NCBI GenBank assembly: GCA_022510505.1
Contig: JAFLTL010000009.1
Coordinates: forward strand, 1 to 64,000
Direction of reading: 5' to 3'
Length of the DNA stretch: 64,000 nt
Origin: Muribaculaceae bacterium
GTDB taxonomy: Bacteria > Bacteroidota > Bacteroidia > Bacteroidales > Muribaculaceae
Shown here: in pieces, positions 39,512 through 47,930 of the stretch
Numbering within the stretch: position 1 is the first letter of the stretch
Layout: every line of letters starts with the position of its first letter
Notes under the pieces: generated by a model
What the model was told of the DNA's origin: nothing
The model's input: the letters and a program-made list of their open reading frames with translations, nothing else
Databases searched by the model: none
Made by a program: the position numbers and the translations under genes

Positions 39512-40219
39512 TTAGTTCATGAACATGCGCATATTTCCTTTCTCATGCATCGAGGCGAAAATATCCATCTCAGGTACAAATGAATTCATATCCTCGAAAG
39601 TCATGTCCTTTGCCGTTTCATAAAGCTGCTCAACATCAGCACTCAATTTTTGCAGGATTAACTGTGTATCGTAATGAGAAACCCTGACACATCTCAGTGA
39701 TGCGCCCAAAACCATATTTATCACTCCATATTGATGAGAGGCAAAAAGTTCCTTTTCAGATAACCCTGCAGCTGCAAAAGACAATCCTTGTGCAATTGGA
39801 AACATTCCTGCTGTTGTTCCGTTTTTAATATCGTCGAGCCATGAATGGATTAAACTGTTTTCAGGAAAAAGCTTAACGGATAGTTCTGCCATCTTTCTTC
39901 CCATTCTCTGAAGCATCATTCTCGCCTCATCGTTCATTTTGAAAAGCAAAAGACCGTTGTCGATTTTCTCTACTGCCTCCAGATCATCCTTCAAAGCACC
40001 CCGGAATGAAAGCAGTGCAGCCACACCATCTGAAAATGCACCTTGAATAGCCACCGAACGGGTATACTCTTCAAGAGTGGCCGCATCATGTACGATGCCA
40101 AGATGAGATGCCGTTTCCAGTCCGTTGGAAAACGAAAAAGTTCCAACCGGGAACTGAGAATCGGTCATCTGAAGAAGATACATCAAATTCATAGGTGTAT
40201 CAAATGATTCAGTGTACAT
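39512..40219 (-). CDS. ureF: Urease accessory protein UreF
   Basis: A 235-residue all-helical accessory protein. The ATG at 40219 (MYTESFDTP) overlaps the ureE end by 11 bases; a TTG farther upstream would overlap by 68 and was not used, while MNLMYLL at 40192 is a possible later start. Core signatures: LLQMTDSQFPVGTFSFSNGLE and FPIAQGLSFAAAGLSEKE. It bridges UreD and UreG. Confidence 0.92.
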   Translation of the reverse strand: MYTESFDTPMNLMYLLQMTDSQFPVGTFSFSNGLETASHLGIVHDAATLEEYTRSVAIQGAFSDGVAALLSFRGALKDDLEAVEKIDNGLLLFKMNDEARMMLQRMGRKMAELSVKLFPENSLIHSWLDDIKNGTTAGMFPIAQGLSFAAAGLSEKELFASHQYGVINMVLGASLRCVRVSHYDTQLILQKLSADVEQLYETAKDMTFEDMNSFVPEMDIFASMHEKGNMRMFMN

Positions 40220-40763
40220 GGGAATGGCTCTCGTGGGAGGCACCGCCGAATAGACGACGAAGCTCGTGGGGTGCAAGATAAGGAATTATCTCGTTCCCGG
40301 GCTGGAAACTATAACTTATCTTGTCGATATTGTGTGTTTCCATCACACTAAGCATAACCTTCTTATCAACAGTCAACGGAACATAGACTTTAGTTCCTTT
40401 CACAACTGCCGGCCAATGCTGGTTGCCGATAGCATGTCCCAATTCCAATGAAATTCTTATAATTTCTTCCGAAGCCAGAGTCTTTAATGCATCCAGTTCT
40501 ATAACCAGAACATTGCTGAGATCCAATCTTATGACAACAGCTTCCTTCTTTTCGGGATCATAAACAAGGATATCACCATCCTCAACTTTAGTTCCACGTT
40601 TGAGAGCAACTGGAAATTCGTTTCCATGATCACTTTTGACAAGGAAACGGCTCTTCTGGGCCGTCCACTGATCAAGGAAAATCGTTTCCACATGACAATT
40701 GTGAAGCTTATCATGCCATTCAGGTGAATGAGCATTGCCGAGAATTTCTGTAAATACTTCCAT
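40209..40763 (-). CDS. ureE: Urease accessory protein UreE (nickel metallochaperone)
   Basis: A 184-residue protein with the N-terminal peptide-binding beta domain and the C-terminal metal-binding ferredoxin-like domain (LELGHAIGNQHWPAVVKGTKVYVPL, with the dimer-interface His, as in other UreE). It ends in a short His-rich tail (SHESHSHVH), a nickel-collecting element. It begins only ~11 bases after the T-run of the hairpin at 40774-40810, so its expression probably depends on read-through. Confidence 0.92.
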   Translation of the reverse strand: MEVFTEILGNAHSPEWHDKLHNCHVETIFLDQWTAQKSRFLVKSDHGNEFPVALKRGTKVEDGDILVYDPEKKEAVVIRLDLSNVLVIELDALKTLASEEIIRISLELGHAIGNQHWPAVVKGTKVYVPLTVDKKVMLSVMETHNIDKISYSFQPGNEIIPYLAPHELRRLFGGASHESHSHVH

Positions 40764-40773
40764 TTCTTCTATT

Positions 40774-40810
40774 AAAAAAATTGGGGCGCCTTTGGGAGGC
40801 GCCCCAAAAA
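40774..40810 (-). terminator. Intra-operon terminator/attenuator between ureC and ureE
   Basis: On the minus strand, five bases past the ureC stop, TTGGGGCGCC and GGCGCCCCAA (40798-40807 and 40781-40790) form a perfect 10-bp GC-rich stem with a 7-base loop, followed by TTTTTTT (40774-40780). This is a textbook rho-independent terminator, yet the accessory genes continue on the same strand directly after it. It likely reduces ureEFGD and transporter transcripts relative to ureABC. Confidence 0.85.
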
Positions 40811-40811
40811 A

Positions 40812-42530
40812 TTAGCTAAACCAATATAATTGAGCCAGAGGCAATTCTTTTGCAGGTGGAACAGTTGCAAGTACACCGTCAACATAAACATTGAATGTTT
40901 CAGGATCCACTTCAATGTGCGGCATTGCAGTATTGCGGACCATGTCCTCCTTTGTCAATTGACGAACACCATGAACCGGATAGAAAATATTGTTGGTCCC
41001 AACTATTTTCTTGATGTCCATATCATAGGCCGCCTTAGAAACAAATCTTACACATGTTTCAGGCATAGCCTTACCAAAAGCTCCGTACATCGGTCTCATA
41101 ATCTTTGGCTGAGGAGTCGGCAAAGATGCGTTACAATCACCCATATTAGCCCAGTTGATTAAACCGCCTTTAAGAACGAGCTTCGGTTTTGTTCCAAAGA
41201 ATGCAGGTTCCCAAAGGACTAGGTCGGCCATTTTGCCAACTGCAATTGAACCAAGAATGTCAGAAATTCCGTAACAGATTGCCGGGTTAAGAGTAATTTG
41301 AGCGAGATAACGAAGAACACGGAAGTTGTCGTTCTGGTCGGAATCTTCCGGAAGCTTACCTCTAACCTGCTTCATGTAGGAAGCCATCTGGAAAGTCCTC
41401 ATGAATGATTCACCAACGCGACCCATAGCCTGGGAGTCGGAAGAAACCATAGAAATGATACCCAAATCATGGAATACATTTTCTGCAGCCTGAGTTTCAG
41501 GACGTACACGGCTCTCTGCAAAAGCTACATCAGAAGGAATAGTCGGATTAAGGTTATGACAAACCATAATCATATCAAAGAGTTCAGCCTCTGAGTTGAT
41601 TCCATAAGGAAGTGTTGGGTTTGTTGACGAAGGCAGAACATTATTCAGGGAAGCAACCTTCAGAAGGTCGGGAGCATGACCGCCACCTGCACCTTCGGTA
41701 TGATAGGTATGGATTGTGCGTCCATCGATAGCAGCGATTGTGTCCTCAACATAACCCGATTCATTAAGAGTGTCGGAGTGAAGTGCAACCTGTACATCAT
41801 ACTTATCGGCTACAGACATACATGCACGGATAGCAGCAGGAGTCGTACCCCAGTCTTCGTGAAGTTTGAAACCGCAAGTTCCTGAAACGATTTGCTCTTC
41901 CAATGTTTCCTTTACTGCAGAATTACCTTTGGATAGAAGACCGATATTGATTGGTAATCCTTCGGTTCCTTGAAGCATTTTATGAGTATTCCATACTCCT
42001 GAAGTTATGGTAGTTCCGTTGGAACCATCAGTGGGACCAACACCACCACCTATTAGAGTGGTAATACCGTTGCTTAAGCAGTTATAAGCTTGTTGAGGAG
42101 ACACCATATGGACGTGACCGTCGATACCGGCAGCCGTCAAAATAAGATGTTCACCCGATATGGCATCAGTAGAGGGTCCGGTGCAAAGAGTAGGAGTAAC
42201 TCCTTGCATAACGTTAGGATTACCGGCCTTACCTATTCCGGCGATCTTACCGTCCTTTACACCAACGTCGGCCTTAATGACACCCAAAATTGGATCAAGA
42301 ATGGTAACGTTAGTAATAACCAAGTCAAGAGAACCTGCTTTTGAAGTTATTGTATTGGCGGTTCCCATACCGTCGCGAATGGTTTTACCACCACCATAAA
42401 CAACTTCGTCACCTAAAACACGAAGGTCTTTTTCTATCTCGACATATAAATCGGTGTTTCCCAGGCGAATCTTATCACCTACAGTCGGGCCGAAAAGATT
42501 ATTATATTGTTGACGTGAAATTGTTGCCAT
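40812..42530 (-). CDS. ureC: Urease subunit alpha
   Basis: The 572-residue catalytic subunit that hydrolyses urea to ammonia and carbamate at a dinickel site. Nickel ligands and catalytic residues are visible: GIDGHVHMVSPQQ (His pair), GFKLHEDWGTTP with the carbamylated lysine at about 222, ALHSDTLNESG, YHTEGAGGGHAPD, and the mobile flap MVCHNLNPTIPSDVAFAESRVR with the catalytic His. Full length, with no lost motif. Preceded by ureB by 30 bases. Confidence 0.98.
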   Translation of the reverse strand: MATISRQQYNNLFGPTVGDKIRLGNTDLYVEIEKDLRVLGDEVVYGGGKTIRDGMGTANTITSKAGSLDLVITNVTILDPILGVIKADVGVKDGKIAGIGKAGNPNVMQGVTPTLCTGPSTDAISGEHLILTAAGIDGHVHMVSPQQAYNCLSNGITTLIGGGVGPTDGSNGTTITSGVWNTHKMLQGTEGLPINIGLLSKGNSAVKETLEEQIVSGTCGFKLHEDWGTTPAAIRACMSVADKYDVQVALHSDTLNESGYVEDTIAAIDGRTIHTYHTEGAGGGHAPDLLKVASLNNVLPSSTNPTLPYGINSEAELFDMIMVCHNLNPTIPSDVAFAESRVRPETQAAENVFHDLGIISMVSSDSQAMGRVGESFMRTFQMASYMKQVRGKLPEDSDQNDNFRVLRYLAQITLNPAICYGISDILGSIAVGKMADLVLWEPAFFGTKPKLVLKGGLINWANMGDCNASLPTPQPKIMRPMYGAFGKAMPETCVRFVSKAAYDMDIKKIVGTNNIFYPVHGVRQLTKEDMVRNTAMPHIEVDPETFNVYVDGVLATVPPAKELPLAQLYWFS

Positions 42531-42560
42531 GATATTCTTTTATTCTTTGATTGGACAATT

Positions 42561-43097
42561 TTATTTTGCAGGAGTTGTAAATTCTGCATCGGCTTCAGCT
42601 TCAGGAATATCCTTGAAACCATATTTTGAAATGCAGCTGAAAGCACGAATTTCACGAGGATAATAAGTTGGGGTATCTTCAAGGCCGGCAAAACCCTTAG
42701 TGAGGCCATTGAAGCCAATTATTCTGTGTTTACCTGCAAATTCTACTATCTCCACTTCTTTCTCTTCACCCGGTTCGAAACGAATAGCCGTAGTAGCCGG
42801 GATATTGAGATGATATCCGAAAGCAGCCTTACGATCAAATTCCATGTAACGGTTTACTTCAAAGAAATGAAAATGGGATCCAATCTGGATGGGACGATCA
42901 CCTGTGTTACGAACTTTAAGGGTTTTTGTGCGACGATAATCGTTGTAAGTCAGATCACCATCGGCCAGGATGACTCCTCCCACAGGGACTTGTTCTGCGG
43001 GAGTAAAACCGGGAGTATTTGGATAGGTAATCTGAGGCTTACCCGGATAAATGCCCTGCAGGGTTGTATAATCGTTGGTATTGTTATCAGTTGCCAT
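42561..43097 (-). CDS. ureB: Urease subunit beta, extended
   Basis: A 178-residue subunit, longer than the ~100-120 of typical separate UreB. The core (about residues 33-145) has VGGVILADGDLTYN, VRNTGDRPIQIGSHFHFFEVNRYMEFDR and the GYHLNIPATTAIRFEPGE segment. There is an N-terminal extension of about 33 residues (TNDYTTLQGIYPGKPQ) and a C-terminal extension of about 30 (SKYGFKDIPEAEADAEFTTPAK). It binds alpha and gamma in the urease trimer. Confidence 0.95.
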   Translation of the reverse strand: MATDNNTNDYTTLQGIYPGKPQITYPNTPGFTPAEQVPVGGVILADGDLTYNDYRRTKTLKVRNTGDRPIQIGSHFHFFEVNRYMEFDRKAAFGYHLNIPATTAIRFEPGEEKEVEIVEFAGKHRIIGFNGLTKGFAGLEDTPTYYPREIRAFSCISKYGFKDIPEAEADAEFTTPAK

Positions 43098-43121
43098 TTC
43101 AGTAGATTTTTTCGGTTAAAG

Positions 43122-43424
43122 TTACTTGATTGGATGATGGATGCTAACGAGACGTGAACCGTCGGTGAACACTGCTTCAACCTGTAGTAGATGAATCATA
43201 TCGGCGACCCCCTCCATGACATCATCTTTAGTCAATACTGTTGTAGCATCGTGCATGACTTCTTCAACCGTTTTCCCCTCACGAGCACCTTCAAGTGCAC
43301 AAGAAGTGATGTAGGCTACCGATTCGGGATAATTCAGCTTCAATCCTTTCTTAAGACGGCGTTCTGCAATCATCCCCAAAGACAAGAGTGTGAGCTTGTC
43401 AAGTTCTTTAGGCGTTAAATGCAT
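43122..43424 (-). CDS. ureA: Urease subunit gamma
   Basis: A 100-residue structural subunit with the usual length and signatures [47 protein letters not shown] and [17 protein letters not shown]. It is the first gene of the urease operon, with its own promoter at 43497-43526. Confidence 0.97.
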   Translation of the reverse strand: MHLTPKELDKLTLLSLGMIAERRLKKGLKLNYPESVAYITSCALEGAREGKTVEEVMHDATTVLTKDDVMEGVADMIHLLQVEAVFTDGSRLVSIHHPIK

Positions 43425-43496
43425 GGTGATTAAATTATTAGGTTAAATATTTATTTTCGTTTTAAACGTGTTGTTACGAATGTTATCAGTTTGTAG

Positions 43497-43526
43497 CAAA
43501 TTTATAATAACCAGTTCTATTTACAA
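43497..43526 (-). promoter_or_regulatory. Promoter of the urease operon
   Basis: On the minus strand, TTG (43526-43524, inside GTTG) lies 19 bases upstream of TAAATTTG (43504-43497), matching the Bacteroides -33/-7 pattern. The start would be near 43490, giving a ureA leader of about 66 bases. Confidence 0.65.
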
Positions 43527-43531
43527 CAGGA

Positions 43532-43546
43532 AAAGAACTGTTCTTT
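43532..43546. promoter_or_regulatory. 15-bp palindrome upstream of the urease promoter
   Basis: AAAGAAC-T-GTTCTTT is a perfect 7-1-7 inverted repeat placed just upstream of the ure -33 box (about position -43 to -57) and just after the rnpB U-run. Position suits an activator or repressor site for urease; no regulator is encoded nearby, so the function is inferred. Confidence 0.45.
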
Positions 43547-43558
43547 AACATAAAAAAA

Positions 43559-43943
43559 GAGCCGGTCGATAAGCCGGGTTATGTCGGACGGTCTCTATAG
43601 AGACGCGCCGTTCCGTCATTTATCTGTGAGTCGGCTCACACCGACCCTATAGCAGTCTACCCCCCGGCAGGAACGAGCAGTTCCTATATACCGGTATACT
43701 TGACCTTGCAACCCATGGGGAGTGCGGCATGGCCCATCACTGGGTCACCCGGTAGTCTCTTACACCACCTTTTCACCATTGCTCCGGCGACCTAAAATCA
43801 CCGGGGCTGTTATTTTCTGTCACTTAACCCCGACTGTCACCAATCCCTTCCTGTTAGGAAGCATGGCGCTCTAGTTGCCCGGACTTTCCTCCGAATTGCT
43901 TCATATAAAATATGACATTATCCGGCGACGGAATGACCGACTC
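43559..43943 (-). ncRNA. rnpB: RNase P RNA (class A)
   Basis: The catalytic RNA of RNase P, about 385 nt. Near the 5' end it has the universal GGAGGAAAGTCCGGGC block; it continues through GGTGAAAAGGTGGTGTAAGAG-like conserved regions to the 3' ACATAACCCGGCTTATC element. P1 closes the molecule: GAGTCGGTC (5', ending at 43943) pairs with GACCGGCTC (3', 43567-43559). A U-run follows at 43558-43551 and serves as terminator with P1. A promoter at 43949-43981 predicts nearly the same 5' end. Confidence 0.95.
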
Positions 43944-43948
43944 TTTGA

Positions 43949-43981
43949 CAAAGTTAGCAAAAAGTTTTGTAGTTAAACAAA
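43949..43981 (-). promoter_or_regulatory. Promoter of rnpB
   Basis: On the minus strand, TTTG (43981-43978), 21-base spacer, TAACTTTG (43956-43949). The expected transcription start (about 43942) falls within a base or two of the 5' end defined independently by the P1 helix. Confidence 0.75.
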
Positions 43982-44011
43982 AACCCTTGCAGCTTAAGTA
44001 CTGCAAGGGTT
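43976..44011 (-). terminator. Terminator of the M16 peptidase gene
   Basis: Minus strand: a perfect 11-bp stem AACCCTTGCAG/CTGCAAGGGTT (44011-44001 and 43992-43982) with an 8-base loop, followed by TTTTTGTTT. It begins 23 bases after the peptidase stop. Its tail overlaps the -33 box of rnpB. Confidence 0.85.
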
Positions 44012-44034
44012 CAAGTTTCGTAAGCAATAAATAA

Positions 44035-46857
44035 TTATTGTGCTGGGTCAATTACAATCACGCGGTAACTGTTCTGGTCCATGAGGTTCTTCATGGCGTT
44101 TTGAACGTCGGCAGGTGTCAGCGACTTGAGCATTTCGACATCTCCATTGAATGTGTCAACACCATTTATAATCCATCCTTGCATCTGCTGGCTCCATGTC
44201 TCATTCTTTTCCTTGTTTTCAACAGCGGTTTTCACCATATAATCGATGACCTTGTTGAATTCTTCCTGACCCACATTCGAAGTCATGTCAATGAATTGCC
44301 CTTTGATGAATTCAAGAACTTCGTCTTTCATTTCAGGTTTCATCGGGAAAGCGCTTTGGATAAGGACATTGTTGATACCAGGACGACGCATAGAGCCTCC
44401 GGCACTGATGGAATAAACGGCTCCCATTTCTTCACGTACCGTATCTATCAGTCGTTTACTTAGGATTTGGGCTGCGATAGAAATCAGAGCACGATCCTTG
44501 GCAGTATAATCCATGGCTCCTGTTGCAAGAATACCTACCCAAGTCTGAGGTGTTTGCATTGCCAAAGTCTCGTTGTCTTCGAGTGGTCCTACAATGATAT
44601 CATTGGCAACATTGGGAGCGAACTGAGTCTTGTTATTTACATCGGCAGGAAGAGTGGCAACATATTGTTCCAGTAATGGCTTCAGTTCTTCAAGATTGAC
44701 ATTACCAACAACGATGAATGTATAGTCGGCAGCATTCTTGGTGAAGTCATGAATCATTTCTTCAATTCTTTCACGAGACGCGTTATCAATAATAGCTTTA
44801 GAAATCATCTGTTGACGCGGATCACTGTAAAGAGCTCCATATAGTTTCTTCATGAACTGGAACTGAGGTTGGGCCTCTTGGTTAGCGATTACCGAAGAGT
44901 AGGAGCCTACGAGCGAACTGAATTCGTCGGGATTGAGATTAGCCGCTGTGAAGTAATTATAGATTATCTCAAATGAAGTTGTCAGATCTTTGGGAGTAGT
45001 GGTGATTGAAGCTTCGCGGGTGTAAACGTTGATTGAAGGATTGAACTTAACTTTCTTACCTGCGAGATATTTGTTTACATCGCTGTTGGTATATTCTCCG
45101 AATCCAAGTTGACTCAAAGCGACATCCATAAAGATGATGCTTGCCGAGTCAGCGGCATCGATCTTTTCTGTTCCTCCGAGAGCTATTGCCGAAATCAGAA
45201 CTTCATCATCTTTGAATGTCGTTGGTTTCACGATTACCTGAACTCCATTTGAGAGAGTCAAAAGTTGAGCATCCCATTGTGAAAGAGTTTCCTCTTTGAC
45301 AACTTTACCCGGAGCCGGAAGGTTAGGAATAAACGGATCTTCTCTCATTTCGTCCTTATAGGCCTCGATGTTCTCGGCATCAACAGAGGCAAAGATCTGA
45401 TTCATTTCATCGGGCACCGGGACGGGATAGTTTTCCCCCTCGGGAAGAAGTACAAGAAGCACTCGGTTATCGGGAGAAACCATTTCGGCCATGGTCTGGT
45501 TAATAGCCTCCAATGGAAGCATGGGGGTAATACCTTGAGCGAGTTGCCATTCTATTTCTACTCCGGGAGCTGGGGTACCATCAATGAAATTACGAATATA
45601 TTCCTGACCGTATTTGTCGTTCTCAACATTTGCACGGTTATTGTAGGCCGATTCGATATTTGCAAGATATTTTGCTTTGGCGCGGTCATATTCGCTTTGT
45701 GTGAAACCGCCGCGTTGTGCTCTGAGGATTTCTCGATAAGCAGCTTCTATAGCAGGACGAACGTCACCGTCCTTAGGAAGAACGTCAAGACTCAAAGCAT
45801 CCTCTGTTTTAGCAAGGAAAAAGTTACCATAGCTTACATTGGCCTGTGCGAACGGAGCATCGGGCTTCGACGCAATATCGTTAAGACGCTCATTGAGAAT
45901 GGAAGTTATGATTCCCGTCAAATATTTTGTAATGATCTCCATTTGAGTTCCTTTATACTCATCAGGGATCGATTCATTCTTGAACATAAGTTCAGCGATG
46001 GCGTTTGCTTGCTCGGGATCAGTTCCGATTGCATAGAGAGTACCTTCGTTATCGTCGACCTTCAGATAGATTCTTTCTTTAGGATTAGCAGGCATTTCAA
46101 TGCTGGAGAACATCTCTTTAATCTTCTGTTCTATGTAATCGACATTAATGTCACCGACTACGATGATACCCTGTTGATCGGGACGATACCATGTCTCATA
46201 GTATTCTCTGATTTCCTCGGGTTTGAAATTATCTATGACTGAGATAAGGCCGATTGGCAAGCGATGGCCATATTTGCTTCCCGGGTAAATGTCGGGGAGG
46301 ACATTCTCCAGAATTCTCATTTGTCCGACCATACTGCGACGCCATTCCTCATGAATCACACCTCTTTCCTTGTCAATTTCAACAGGTTCGAGAAGCAATC
46401 CATCGGCCCAGTCGTGAAGGATCAGGAGACAAGAATCGAGTACCCATTCATTTTGTGAAGGCACGTTGGAGATGCGATAAACAGTTTCATCAACGCCGGT
46501 GTAAGCATTCAGGTCCACACCAAACTTAACGCCGATTGATTCGAGGTAGCTAATGAGAGAATTTCCCGGGAAATTAACCGTACCGTTGAAACACATATGC
46601 TCAAGGAAGTGGGCCAAACCTCTTTGGTTCTCTTCTTCAAGAATCGAGCCGACTTTCTGTGCGATATAGAAGTTCACCTGTCCTTTCGGCTTCTCGTTAT
46701 GACGAATATAATAGGTTAAGCCATTGGGCAGAACGCCATAGCGTACTTCGCTATCGAGTGGCAGCTTCGGCATTTGCTGTGCATTGACGACTGGATAGGA
46801 AAAAGCTCCTATCAGTGCCATTCCCAGCACAGCATAGATTTTTTTGATTGGGTTCAT
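44035..46857 (-). CDS. Exported M16 zinc metallopeptidase (insulinase/pitrilysin family)
   Basis: A 940-residue protein with two M16 halves. The ATG at 46857 was chosen because it begins with the signal peptide (MNPIKKIYAVLGMALIGAFS..VNA, cleavage near 26); earlier in-frame codons add only polar residues. The inverted zinc motif HFLEH (His83, Glu86, His87) lies in RGLAHFLEHMCFNG, followed by the distal Glu in DKERGVIHEEWRR. The second half (from about 490) lacks the motif, as is usual, and keeps the R/Y substrate-clamp region. It probably degrades peptides in the periplasm. Single-gene transcript with its own terminator. Confidence 0.94.
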   Translation of the reverse strand: MNPIKKIYAVLGMALIGAFSYPVVNAQQMPKLPLDSEVRYGVLPNGLTYYIRHNEKPKGQVNFYIAQKVGSILEEENQRGLAHFLEHMCFNGTVNFPGNSLISYLESIGVKFGVDLNAYTGVDETVYRISNVPSQNEWVLDSCLLILHDWADGLLLEPVEIDKERGVIHEEWRRSMVGQMRILENVLPDIYPGSKYGHRLPIGLISVIDNFKPEEIREYYETWYRPDQQGIIVVGDINVDYIEQKIKEMFSSIEMPANPKERIYLKVDDNEGTLYAIGTDPEQANAIAELMFKNESIPDEYKGTQMEIITKYLTGIITSILNERLNDIASKPDAPFAQANVSYGNFFLAKTEDALSLDVLPKDGDVRPAIEAAYREILRAQRGGFTQSEYDRAKAKYLANIESAYNNRANVENDKYGQEYIRNFIDGTPAPGVEIEWQLAQGITPMLPLEAINQTMAEMVSPDNRVLLVLLPEGENYPVPVPDEMNQIFASVDAENIEAYKDEMREDPFIPNLPAPGKVVKEETLSQWDAQLLTLSNGVQVIVKPTTFKDDEVLISAIALGGTEKIDAADSASIIFMDVALSQLGFGEYTNSDVNKYLAGKKVKFNPSINVYTREASITTTPKDLTTSFEIIYNYFTAANLNPDEFSSLVGSYSSVIANQEAQPQFQFMKKLYGALYSDPRQQMISKAIIDNASRERIEEMIHDFTKNAADYTFIVVGNVNLEELKPLLEQYVATLPADVNNKTQFAPNVANDIIVGPLEDNETLAMQTPQTWVGILATGAMDYTAKDRALISIAAQILSKRLIDTVREEMGAVYSISAGGSMRRPGINNVLIQSAFPMKPEMKDEVLEFIKGQFIDMTSNVGQEEFNKVIDYMVKTAVENKEKNETWSQQMQGWIINGVDTFNGDVEMLKSLTPADVQNAMKNLMDQNSYRVIVIDPAQ

Positions 46858-46894
46858 ATCATTATTTTTAATTGACATTATCAAAAATTTGACG

Positions 46895-46902
46895 CAAAAT
46901 TA
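46895..46902 (-). promoter_or_regulatory. -7 box (TAATTTTG) of the M16 peptidase gene
   Basis: Minus-strand TAATTTTG, 38 bases before the ATG. No well-spaced -33 element. Confidence 0.45.
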
Positions 46903-47043
46903 CAATTAAAGTTTCAATAAAGCTCTTAATTTAAAGTTTTAGTTTATTATTAGACGTTAAATGTTTCTGGTTTATAATTCAGAGATATAATTATATACTC
47001 ATGGAATCTAATAACTTAACTACTTTACATCTTTAAACTCAAA

Positions 47044-47364
47044 TTAATTCCTAACCCTTGGCCAAACAATCCAAACGCCCAAAAAAAGGAAACTGAAAAG
47101 GAAGAGTCCCATCAGGACAAAGTCACTGACAAGAATTACGTTTGCAGTAGCAATGTGAACCGATTGGAATATGAGTCCAATTGTAACACAGATAACCAAA
47201 ATCAGCATAATCCATTTTTCCACTATGCTTGTTTGCGGATTATGAGGTGGCAACCGGTTAAGCACCTTGTTTGTGAACCACTGATCCTTTCTGGCCTCGG
47301 GAAGTTCCTTCCTGAGGAATTCGGTCAATTTTGCGTCGTTAATTTTTTGGTTATTTTTATCCAT
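47044..47364 (-). CDS. Small membrane protein downstream of ECF sigma factor
   Basis: A 106-residue protein: a soluble, charged N-terminus (about 45 residues, with an RKELPEARKDQWFTNKVLNRLPP segment) and two transmembrane helices (about 50-70 and 77-100). It starts four bases after the sigma gene's stop. The layout (short cytoplasmic domain plus membrane anchor, co-transcribed with an ECF sigma factor) suits an anti-sigma factor or membrane sensor, and it resembles the uncharacterised DUF5056-type proteins of Bacteroides. That family assignment is from memory and not certain. Confidence 0.6.
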   Translation of the reverse strand: MDKNNQKINDAKLTEFLRKELPEARKDQWFTNKVLNRLPPHNPQTSIVEKWIMLILVICVTIGLIFQSVHIATANVILVSDFVLMGLFLFSFLFLGVWIVWPRVRN

Positions 47365-47368
47365 AAAT

Positions 47369-47905
47369 TCACTTTAGTTCATTCATTATTTCAGCCATTT
47401 TGTATCTTGCTCTCGACAGGTAAACTTTTACTGTTCCTTCGGGAAAACCGGTAATCTTAACGATTTTTTTAATTGGGAGTTCCTCGAGATAAAAAAGAAG
47501 GGTAACAGTTCGTTCCTTGTCGGTGAGAGTCTCCATGGCACTTGCGACATCCATTTTTGCGTCCAACCATTGCAAAGATACTGAAGGAGGTCTAGACAAA
47601 GAACTAATTTCGATATCTTCTGATGGGAGTTCACGTCTTTTCCAAGAGACGAATTCATTATAAGCGATTCTGAAAAGCCAAGTTTTAAATCGAGCAACTC
47701 CTTTGAAAGACCTGATTGCAAGCCATGCCTTTAGGAAAGTTTCTTGTGAAAGGTCATCGGTCAATGCTGCATCACCAAGAGTCAGATTCAAAAGGAATCT
47801 TCTCAATGGTTCATTGTAGGCAGCGACCAATTGACCGAATGCGTCACGATCGTCCAACGTGACGCACCGGACAATCAGTCCCATTTCCTGAACTGCCGTC
47901 AGCAT
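47369..47905 (-). CDS. ECF-type RNA polymerase sigma factor
   Basis: A 178-residue sigma-70 family protein. The ATG at 47905 is preferred to a GTG at 47977, which would overlap the upstream gene by 47 bases. Region 2 is DDLSQETFLKAWLAIRSFKGVARFKTWLFRIAYNEF, with the DD and FKTWL patterns that recognise and melt the -10 element; region 4 is LTDKERTVTLLFYLEELPIKKIVKITGFPEGTVKVYLSRARYKM, a helix-turn-helix. It is the middle gene of a three-gene operon with a DUF6249-like membrane protein upstream and a small membrane protein downstream. Confidence 0.92.
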   Translation of the reverse strand: MLTAVQEMGLIVRCVTLDDRDAFGQLVAAYNEPLRRFLLNLTLGDAALTDDLSQETFLKAWLAIRSFKGVARFKTWLFRIAYNEFVSWKRRELPSEDIEISSLSRPPSVSLQWLDAKMDVASAMETLTDKERTVTLLFYLEELPIKKIVKITGFPEGTVKVYLSRARYKMAEIMNELK

Positions 47906-47930
47906 ATCAACCAATTCCCTTAATGGATAT

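Noticed and set aside
45535-46242. 235-codon plus-strand open frame opposite the M16 peptidase
   Set aside because: Shadow of a well-conserved peptidase gene; no motif and no conserved start.
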